Part shown: piece by piece, positions 58,087 through 64,000 of the stretch
Layout of the letters: the number at the start of each line of letters is the position of its first letter
How positions within the stretch are numbered: position 1 is the first letter of the stretch
From: Gammaproteobacteria bacterium
GTDB lineage: Bacteria > Pseudomonadota > Gammaproteobacteria > JAADGQ01
Assembly: GCA_021648145.1 (NCBI GenBank)
Contig: JAKITI010000003.1
Coordinates: 165,270-229,269, forward strand
DNA length: 64,000 nucleotides
Direction of reading: 5' to 3'
The notes under the pieces: generated by a model
Told to the model about the DNA's origin: nothing
Databases searched by the model: none
Seen by the model: the letters and a program-made list of their open reading frames with translations, nothing else
Position numbers and translations under genes: made by a program

Positions 58087-59210
58087 AAAAGAAAAAGCCC
58101 CTGAAAATTCTTGCTGATGAAAATATGCCACAGGTTTGTGAGATATTTTCAGAGTTTGGTGATGTGGTTTTACGTTCTGGGCGGGAGATCACATCAGCAG
58201 ATTTAACTGATATTGATGTATTGCTGGTGCGTTCGGTTACTCAGGTAAATCAGGCGTTGATTGCAGATTCACCGGTAAAATTTGTAGGTACGGCGACGAT
58301 CGGAACGGATCATGTTGATCACTCTTTATTGCAAAAAGAGGAGGTTGGCTTTTCAAATGCCCCTGGCTGCAATGCTGATGCAGTTGTTGATTACGTTCTG
58401 AGTGCTATTTTTTTACTTGCAGAGCAGCAAGAGTTTGATCCAGCGGATCGAACGTATGGCATTGTTGGTGTCGGCAATGTGGGTGGTCGCTTGCAGCGTC
58501 GGCTGCAGGCACTAGGCTATACAGTTCTTTTGAATGATCCACCACGCGCACAAAATGAACCAGGTTTTGTTGGGCTTGATGCATTGGTTCAGGAAGCTGA
58601 TTTTATCTGTCTGCATACGCCGTTGACTCTGGATGAGGTTTTTCCAACACATCATCTGTTTAACCAACCTTTATTACAAAGATTAAAAAAAGGGACAGTT
58701 TTATTAAATGCAGGGCGTGGTTCTGTCATTGATAGTAAGGCATTGTTGGAGTTAGGCCAGAAAAGAGCTGACCTGACTTTTGTCCTGGACGTGTGGGAAT
58801 TCGAGCCTGCGGTTAATTCAGAGCTTGCTGCACGTTGTGCCTTGGTTTCACCTCACATCGCAGGTTACAGTCTGGATGGAAAAATTCGTGGCACTTATAT
58901 GCTTTATCAAGCGTTGGCGGAGTATCTGAAATATCCGATTGCAAAAGTACTAGACGATTTTTTACCCGTGGCTGAACTTTCAGAGGTGAGTCAGGAAGGG
59001 CGGTCTGCGGTAGAGATTATGCGTCTGGTTTATGACCCTCTCCGTGATGATAAAGATTTGAGAAAGACGTTAGTTTTGCCGCTTGAAGAGCAAAAGCTGG
59101 CATTTGATCAACTGAGAAAAAATTACCCCGTTCGTAGGGAGTTTGCATCTTTAACCGTACATGATGGCAGTGAAATAGAGCAATTATCTGCTGCTGGATT
59201 TCAAACCTAA
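58083..59210 (+). CDS. pdxB: Erythronate-4-phosphate dehydrogenase
   Basis: A 375-aa enzyme (E. coli 378), the second step of the deoxyxylulose-5-phosphate-independent PLP pathway. Its N-terminal signature is KILADENMPQVCEIF, the Rossmann motif is GIVGVGNVGGRLQ, and the catalytic triad regions are NAGRGS, DVWEFEP and SPHIAGYS. The C-terminal dimerisation domain has the ESAAAEIM-like SAVEIMRLVYD block. serC at 18.2 kb catalyses the next step in the same pathway. Confidence 0.95.
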   Translation: MKKKKPLKILADENMPQVCEIFSEFGDVVLRSGREITSADLTDIDVLLVRSVTQVNQALIADSPVKFVGTATIGTDHVDHSLLQKEEVGFSNAPGCNADAVVDYVLSAIFLLAEQQEFDPADRTYGIVGVGNVGGRLQRRLQALGYTVLLNDPPRAQNEPGFVGLDALVQEADFICLHTPLTLDEVFPTHHLFNQPLLQRLKKGTVLLNAGRGSVIDSKALLELGQKRADLTFVLDVWEFEPAVNSELAARCALVSPHIAGYSLDGKIRGTYMLYQALAEYLKYPIAKVLDDFLPVAELSEVSQEGRSAVEIMRLVYDPLRDDKDLRKTLVLPLEEQKLAFDQLRKNYPVRREFASLTVHDGSEIEQLSAAGFQT

Positions 59211-59418
59211 ATATTATTTCGCAAAAAGCTGGCCAACGGGCAATATGGTGTTCTGGAGATTAACCGTTTTTGTTGTTTATTTTCTGATTGATATGTTTGG
59301 TTAAAATAAGTTTTCAGTATTAATCAATATTAGAATCAGTTATGATTTATATCGCATTTATCAAGGGAATTTTCCCATTGGGAATAGTAAGTTCCAGCTG
59401 TGCTGGTTAATATTTTAT

Positions 59419-60174
59419 ATGCCTAAATATATTGTTTATGAGCAACCCCAAAATGAACGAATAAAGAAATTTCTTCGTCTTGAATACCTGTTTGATCAAA
59501 TGGCTTACCATGAGCGTGGTGGGAGTTCGTGGGATAGTGCTGCTGCTCTATCGGGTCTTCTCGATATTAAAACTCTGTTTTCTCGTTCAGATCTTAAGAT
59601 TGAAATTGTTAAAGAGCTCGACAGGCAGATAGCCACTTTAGGTAAATTGGTCAAAAACCCTGAAGTGAATCGAGAACAGCTCGATAAAACGTTAAAAGAG
59701 TTTGAAGGCTTAGCGAATCGATTATATGCTTTGCCTGCGCAACAGGGGTCTAAGCGTAATGAGTTTCTTTACTCGATCCAGCAAAAAGATTGCATGACGG
59801 GGGGCGCTTGTATTTCCGATCTACCGATTTATCATTTTTGGTTGATGCAGCCACCAGAGCGTCGTAGACAAGATTTACTGCAATGGCAGCAGGGATTTGA
59901 CGTAATACGGCAGGCTATAGAGCTAATTTTGCGTACCATTCGTGATAGTGGGTCGCCACAAGAGAAAGTAGCAGCGTCAGGTTTTTTTCAGCACACCCCT
60001 GATGCCAATACTCAATTGATTCGTATTTTGTTGACAGAGGGTTCGCCTTATTTCACGGAAATGAGTGGCGGTAAACATCGTTTTAGCGTGACTTTTATGA
60101 AAGCTTCACTCAATGAACGTTCTGAGAAAACATCAGAAAATATCGAATTTCAGCTAAGTTGTTGCATGTTATGA
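59419..60174 (+). CDS. zapD: Cell division protein ZapD
   Basis: A 251-aa all-helical protein (E. coli 247) that crosslinks FtsZ filaments at the division ring. The signature [21 protein letters not shown] at the N-terminus and the ending EFQLSCCML are typical. The usual neighbour yacG follows, but coaE and the pil genes that commonly precede it are absent here. The 208-bp upstream gap holds its promoter. Confidence 0.93.
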   Translation: MPKYIVYEQPQNERIKKFLRLEYLFDQMAYHERGGSSWDSAAALSGLLDIKTLFSRSDLKIEIVKELDRQIATLGKLVKNPEVNREQLDKTLKEFEGLANRLYALPAQQGSKRNEFLYSIQQKDCMTGGACISDLPIYHFWLMQPPERRRQDLLQWQQGFDVIRQAIELILRTIRDSGSPQEKVAASGFFQHTPDANTQLIRILLTEGSPYFTEMSGGKHRFSVTFMKASLNERSEKTSENIEFQLSCCML

Positions 60175-60368
60175 AAAACATAGAAGTTTCTTGCCCTGCT
60201 TGTCAGAAAAAAATCATATGGTCTACCGATGCGTTATGGCGCCCATTTTGCTCCGAGCGGTGTCAGTTGATTGACCTAGGTCAATGGGCTGATGGTTCGC
60301 ATGTGATTGCGGGTGAAGAGCTTGTAAATCCAGAGTTGGATAGTGATGTCAGGAGTCTGCCGGACTGA
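60171..60368 (+). CDS. yacG: DNA gyrase inhibitor YacG
   Basis: A 65-aa zinc-finger protein, the same length as in E. coli, that inhibits DNA gyrase by binding GyrB. The zinc ligands are CPAC and, 15 residues later, CSERC. The ATG at 60171 overlaps the zapD stop (ATGA); the longer frame from TTG at 60159 lies inside zapD. Coupled to zapD. Confidence 0.93.
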   Translation: MKNIEVSCPACQKKIIWSTDALWRPFCSERCQLIDLGQWADGSHVIAGEELVNPELDSDVRSLPD

Positions 60369-60439
60369 ACTGTTATGTCATTTTTACAGGAAAAAACGGT
60401 GGAATATCAAGTACTATATTTTTTTTTAAAAACTCTACC

Positions 60440-60700
60440 TGATTAGCCATAATTATCAGCAACGGGAGTTTTGTTCCCTGAAAAATGGTTCCTGATATCA
60501 AACTCGTTTGGTGATGACGTTGGTTACACTGATAGTCTTCACGAGTGAGTTGACAGTGTTTACTGTACCCACTTCAGGACATTGATAACCTGCAGGCCAC
60601 TTTATTTTGAATAAATCCATCCGGACTCCTCCTTTTCATATTTTTCAATAAACTCATCAAGGTTGAGACCTTTTTGGAATTGAACACGATTGATGGGCAT
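60440..60700 (-). pseudogene. IS1595-type transposase remnant, N-terminal part
   Basis: On the minus strand an ATG (complement of 60698-60700), preceded by AAGGTG, opens MPINRVQFQKGL, the typical start of IS1595-family transposases. The frame closes after 32 codons, but the homology continues in other frames with WPAGYQCP and, near 60455-60560, QCNQRHHQTSLISGTIFQGTKLP, which corresponds to the zinc-ribbon and HQTSLIAGTIF region of such transposases. At least two frameshifts or stops and no catalytic part remain: a dead IS. The family is recognised from memory. Confidence 0.75.
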
Positions 60701-60747
60701 GGTTAGTCACCTTTTCAACTTGTTGTATTACCTTGGTATTATTATAA

Positions 60748-60787
60748 CTTATTAGACGTAAGTTCGCTGGGCTTTACGGCTAATAAG
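60748..60787. repeat. Imperfect inverted repeat, 14 of 15 pairs
   Basis: CTTATTAG-A-CGTAA (60748-60761) and TTACG-G-CTAATAAG (60774-60787) pair except for one A/G, around a loop of about 12. It lies beyond the start of the IS1595 remnant. It may be an IS end or a terminator; no T run follows. Confidence 0.5.
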
Positions 60788-61015
60788 GAAACTCTAAATA
60801 TCTCTGTCTATGACAATGGGTTTTAGTTAAAGGGTTTAATTTTCACCTGTCTTTCATGGAAGATTCATTTTCCAGTCATTTGTTTTTTATCTATTTTTAA
60901 TCTTTCATACCTCTCTATATTCATCGGAGTTTAGTGTAATGGCATTATTGTTAGCTAAGAACCAGCGACGCAATACATGGATAACCAACAACATATAATT
61001 TCAAGGAGCAGACCC

Positions 61016-62296
61016 GTGACCCAAAAAATAATTCCTATTTCTCAAATACCTCTTCAAAATTATGCTGAAGCTGTGAACGCTATATCAAATAAACCTCGCT
61101 TCGATATGTCGCGAAAAATTCGTATTGCTCTATATTCTCATGACACTATGGGGATGGGGCACATGCGACGCAATCTAATGATCAGTCAAGCCCTGGCGGA
61201 TTGCAACTTGCCAACCAATATTTTAATAGTGGCAGGTGCGTGCCAGGCGAATGCGGCTCAAATGCCACCAGGCGTTGACTGCGTCACACTACCCTCTTTA
61301 AGCAAGAATAGTGACGGTAGTTACCGGTCGCGTTCGCTGGGTATTCCACTAAAGGATATTAAAAAAATTCGTGCTCAAATGATTTGTTCATCAATCGAAG
61401 CTTTTGAACCAGATATATTTATTGTGGACAGCGTACCTCGTGGCGCGCTCTATGAACTAGATGAAGTCTTATCGAATATCCGTCGACGTGGCCATACTTA
61501 TTGCGTGTTGGGCTTGCGGGATGTGCTTGATGAACCTGAGCGAGTAAAAGTCGAATGGCATAAGGCCGAAAACGAGAAGACAATTCGTGATTTTTACGAC
61601 AAAGTGTGGATTTACAGTGATCCACATGTTTACGATGCAATTCGAGAATATAAGATGCCCGATGACATAGTCGAAAAAGTCAGTTACACGGGTTACTTTG
61701 ATCGTCGTATACATTTTGATCAGCATAATAAAGCCGTGACGAAGCCCAGCCGCACCAGGCTGGGTCTTCAAGAAGGCCGCTTCGTTTTATGCATGGTAGG
61801 TGGCGGACAGGACGGTGCAAGTTTAACCGAAGCCTTTGCTCGGGCCGTACTCCCAGCGGATATGTTCGCAGTGATAGTCACAGGCCCGTTTATGCCGGTA
61901 GAAATGAAAACAGAACTACATCGCATAGCGACTACCAGGGCCAATCTGATGGTGTTTGAGTATGTAAGCGAACCTACTCATCTTATTCAACAAGCCGATT
62001 GCATAGTTGCCATGGGAGGCTATAACGTTGTCTCAGAGGTTTTATCCTATGAAAAACGTGCGCTCATCATCCCCCGTGTCACACCGAAGAAGGAACAGTT
62101 AGTACGTGCCAAACGACTCCAGGAGCTTGGAATCATTGATGTTATTCTTCCTGATCAAGTCACACCCGAAATCCTTACTGACTGGATAAAAAAGGCCTCT
62201 CAAAACTCAGATACTCCATCTGTTCATGACCAGCTTGACTTTAAAGGCTTATCCCGACTACCACATTTGATCAGAGAGATCTGTCAATTGACATAA
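61016..62296 (+). CDS. Glycosyltransferase with MurG-like C-terminal domain
   Basis: A 426-aa GT-B-type protein. It has an N-terminal Rossmann-like domain with LYSHDTMGMGHMRRNLMIS and a GT28/MurG-like C-terminal domain with GGGQDGASLTEAFARAV and a MGGYNVVSEVLSYEKRALIIPR donor-binding motif. It probably transfers a sugar from a nucleotide donor in surface polysaccharide synthesis. A frame is open from an ATG at 60977, but AAGGAG (61003-61008) is 7 bases before GTG at 61016, which is the likely start. The substrate is unknown. Two GT4 genes follow. Confidence 0.8.
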   Translation: MTQKIIPISQIPLQNYAEAVNAISNKPRFDMSRKIRIALYSHDTMGMGHMRRNLMISQALADCNLPTNILIVAGACQANAAQMPPGVDCVTLPSLSKNSDGSYRSRSLGIPLKDIKKIRAQMICSSIEAFEPDIFIVDSVPRGALYELDEVLSNIRRRGHTYCVLGLRDVLDEPERVKVEWHKAENEKTIRDFYDKVWIYSDPHVYDAIREYKMPDDIVEKVSYTGYFDRRIHFDQHNKAVTKPSRTRLGLQEGRFVLCMVGGGQDGASLTEAFARAVLPADMFAVIVTGPFMPVEMKTELHRIATTRANLMVFEYVSEPTHLIQQADCIVAMGGYNVVSEVLSYEKRALIIPRVTPKKEQLVRAKRLQELGIIDVILPDQVTPEILTDWIKKASQNSDTPSVHDQLDFKGLSRLPHLIREICQLT

Positions 62297-62332
62297 TCGT
62301 CTAAAACAATTTATCAAGTGAGTGCATTTATC

Positions 62333-63592
62333 ATGTCTAATTATTTCAAATCCGAACGAGTCGGTTATGTCGTAAAGCGTTATCCGCGCTATTCAGAAAC
62401 ATTTATCGTCAATGAAATTCTCGCTCACGAAAAAGCGGGACTGTCACTCGATATTTTTGCCCTACGCCAATCCAGTGATACGCATTTTCAGGACACGATT
62501 GCTAAAGTGCGCGCGCCAGTCACCTATTTGCCTGCTTCAAACGTACTGAGTGCAGGTGAATTCTGGAGAGAGCTAATGGCTACGATAAAAGACCTTCCTG
62601 GCTCTGTTTCAGGGCTGAATGCGGCAAGGAACGAGGTCGCTCGCGATGTTTATCAGGCCGCTTTGCTTGCCTTGCAGGTTCAAGAAAAAGGTATTACGCA
62701 TTTACATGCCCATTTTGCCACCTCGACGACAACCGTTGCGCGTTTAGCCGCTTTATTTTCAGGAATCACATACTCTTTTACCGCTCACGCCAAAGATATT
62801 TTTCATGAAAGCGTAAATCACCATGATTTACTGCAAAAAATTCAAGATGCCTCCTCGGTGATCACCGTCAGTGATTACAATGTGGATTTTCTTCAGGACA
62901 AGTTTGGTCATGCTGCCAGCAAAGTACAACGCATTTACAATGGTCTCGATTTATCTCGCTTACTCTATTCTGATCCCAAAAATAGACCGCCAAGAATTGT
63001 CGCTGTTGGCCGTTTAATCGAGAAAAAAGGTTTCTCTGATTTGATCGCCGCCTGCGCCGAGCTACAGCAGTCCAATATCAATTTTGAATGTCATATTATA
63101 GGCGGCGGCCCACTAGAAGATTCGCTCAATAAAGATATTCTTAAATATAATTTACAGGATAAAGTAAAAACTTTAGGTCCTCGTCCCCAAAGAGAAGTGA
63201 TCGCTAGCTTGCAACAAGCCGCTGTATTTGCAGCGCCTTGTGTGGTAGGTGCTGATGGTAACCGTGATGGCTTACCGACCGTTTTGCTTGAGGCGATGGC
63301 CCTGGGCGCACCGTGTATTTCAACCGATGTCACCGGCATCCCAGAAGCCATCAAACACAACCAGACGGGACTGATAGTTCCGCAAAAAAATGCGCTAGAA
63401 CTTGCTCGGGGATTGACTGATTTATTAAACCAACCGCAGGAACGTACACGGCTTGCTCAACAAGCACGTTATTTGATCGAACAATCTTTCGATATTGATA
63501 AAAATACAACCATATTACGTTCCGTGTTTAACAACGTGGCCACGTCTCCATTGAAGAACCATAAATTGAACAAACAGCAGGTAGAATTATGA
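62333..63592 (+). CDS. Glycosyltransferase family 4 protein, WcaL-like
   Basis: A 419-aa GT-B glycosyltransferase of family GT4. The N-terminus (VVKRYPRYSETFIVNEILAHEKAG) resembles colanic acid-type WcaL enzymes, and the domain HLHAHFAT then FTAHAKDI is typical. The donor-binding C-terminal half has VAVGRLIEKKGFSDLI, GGGPLEDSL and the E-x7-E motif in DGLPTVLLEAMALGAPCISTDVTGIPE, in part. ATG at 62333 is used; a GTG at 62318 is also in frame. The stop overlaps the next glycosyltransferase start by 4 bases (ATGA). Confidence 0.87.
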   Translation: MSNYFKSERVGYVVKRYPRYSETFIVNEILAHEKAGLSLDIFALRQSSDTHFQDTIAKVRAPVTYLPASNVLSAGEFWRELMATIKDLPGSVSGLNAARNEVARDVYQAALLALQVQEKGITHLHAHFATSTTTVARLAALFSGITYSFTAHAKDIFHESVNHHDLLQKIQDASSVITVSDYNVDFLQDKFGHAASKVQRIYNGLDLSRLLYSDPKNRPPRIVAVGRLIEKKGFSDLIAACAELQQSNINFECHIIGGGPLEDSLNKDILKYNLQDKVKTLGPRPQREVIASLQQAAVFAAPCVVGADGNRDGLPTVLLEAMALGAPCISTDVTGIPEAIKHNQTGLIVPQKNALELARGLTDLLNQPQERTRLAQQARYLIEQSFDIDKNTTILRSVFNNVATSPLKNHKLNKQQVEL

Positions 63593-64000
63593 AAATTGCC
63601 TACATTTGCACTGATCTAGGCGTACCCGTTTTTGGGTATAAAGGATGCTCAATCCATGTTCAGGAAGTCATTCGATCTTTTTTAAGTCAAGGAGCGGAAG
63701 TCACTCTTTTTACTCCACGGCTGGGAGGCAAAGCCACTCTTGATCTACAAGGCGTGACAGTCGTCCAATTACCGATGGTTACTTCTAAAGATCCTAGTCA
63801 GCGTGAAATATTTTCCCAAAATCTAAATTCAAACATAATGGAAGCACTTGCACAAAGTGACCCTTTTGACCTGATTTACGAGCGCTATTCTCTTTGGAGT
63901 TATGCCGCCATGGAGTTTGCTAAAACTGAAGGGGTGCCAGGAATTTTAGAAGTCAATGCGCCACTAATCGAAGAGCAAAGCCGTCATCGCCAACTGATTA
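63589..64000 (+). CDS. Glycosyltransferase family 4 protein, 3' end outside the window
   Basis: An ATG at 63589, sharing ATGA with the stop of the preceding gene, opens a frame that runs to the window end without a stop. The N-terminal domain starts MKIAYICTDLGVPVFG and continues with CSIHVQEVIRSFLSQGAEVTLFTPR. Near the end is YERYSLWSYAAMEFAK then LEVNAPLIEEQSRHR, a pattern of GT4-type N-terminal domains. The donor-binding half is not in the window. Part of a glycosyltransferase operon. Confidence 0.8.
   Translation, partial: MKIAYICTDLGVPVFGYKGCSIHVQEVIRSFLSQGAEVTLFTPRLGGKATLDLQGVTVVQLPMVTSKDPSQREIFSQNLNSNIMEALAQSDPFDLIYERYSLWSYAAMEFAKTEGVPGILEVNAPLIEEQSRHRQLI

Larger units (their letters stand above)
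60369..60976. other. 608-bp accessory junction without an intact gene
   Basis: This holds the decayed IS1595-type transposase (60440-60700), the inverted repeat at 60748-60787 and, near 60900-60960, A+T-rich sequence upstream of the glycosyltransferase. No intact ORF lies inside. Core genome ends (yacG) and polysaccharide genes begin on either side. Confidence 0.8.

Overview
The window is a piece of a gammaproteobacterial chromosome, A+T-leaning by eye. The evidence is gene order. The run mtnA-gyrA-serC-(serA)-pheA-tyrA-aroA-cmk-rpsA-ihfB-(lapA)-wzz follows the arrangement known from Pseudomonas and relatives, and tig-clpP-clpX-lon-hup-tRNA-ppiD is the standard gammaproteobacterial proteostasis block. 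sdhE-ygfX, zapD-yacG and the ypjD/CorC pair next to ffh also fit. It does not look enterobacterial: there is an APS-reductase-type CysH, a DUF3549 gene and no tyrA fusion. A more exact placement (for example a sulfur-oxidising or methylotrophic lineage) cannot be proved from the sequence.

Layout. 1-2.1 kb: end of a polysaccharide or secreted-hydrolase locus (SGNH hydrolase, rfbG, an RmlC/WxcM-like protein). 2.2-7 kb: the accessory part, with a lipoprotein containing cadherin-like repeats and a Pro-Ala linker, then an acyltransferase gene whose last 233 bp are duplicated 1.6 kb downstream. Between the two copies lie a Phd/YefM-PIN toxin-antitoxin pair, a decayed second antitoxin and a transposase tail. 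7.1-10.1 kb: a three-gene signalling operon (small protein, HDOD protein, hybrid histidine kinase). 10.2-14.3 kb: acnA and a DUF3549 gene on the minus strand. 14.4-26.8 kb: methionine salvage, gyrase, serine and aromatic amino acid biosynthesis, cmk, rpsA, ihfB. 27.2-31.5 kb: lapA, a ComEA-like protein, wzz, manC, galU (envelope polysaccharide). 31.5-41.2 kb: cysM, rlmD, a nuclease-like unknown, a YoaA-type helicase, an outer-membrane-type unknown, a YgjP-type peptidase, hisC-aroC and an MFS transporter. 41.3-41.8 kb: tRNA-Pro, Arg, His and Leu. 42-50.8 kb: trigger factor, ClpP, ClpX, Lon, HU, tRNA-Val/Asp, PpiD. 50.8-60.4 kb: a possible Fe(II) oxygenase, sdhE-ygfX, cysH, ffh, an MBL hydrolase, ypjD, a CorC-type protein, pdxB, zapD, yacG. 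60.4-64 kb: a decayed IS1595-type transposase, then the start of a glycosyltransferase cluster running off the window.

Most of the window is ordinary core genome. I did not find a convincing new multi-gene system. The items most worth a second look are the repeat-bounded toxin-antitoxin island (4.2-6.0 kb) with its dead antitoxin and YefM-like operator, the conserved unknowns at 33745-34248 (PD-(D/E)XK-like residues) and 50826-52010 (HxD...H oxygenase-like residues), a heat-shock-type promoter before lon, structured leaders before lapA and the HU gene, and a perfect palindrome carrying back-to-back -10 boxes between hisC and a YgjP-type gene. Two IS relics that annotation by intact ORFs would miss are also described.

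Coordinates, translations and inverted repeats were read by hand from the sequence. Family names come from recognised motifs and neighbourhood, not from database searches.
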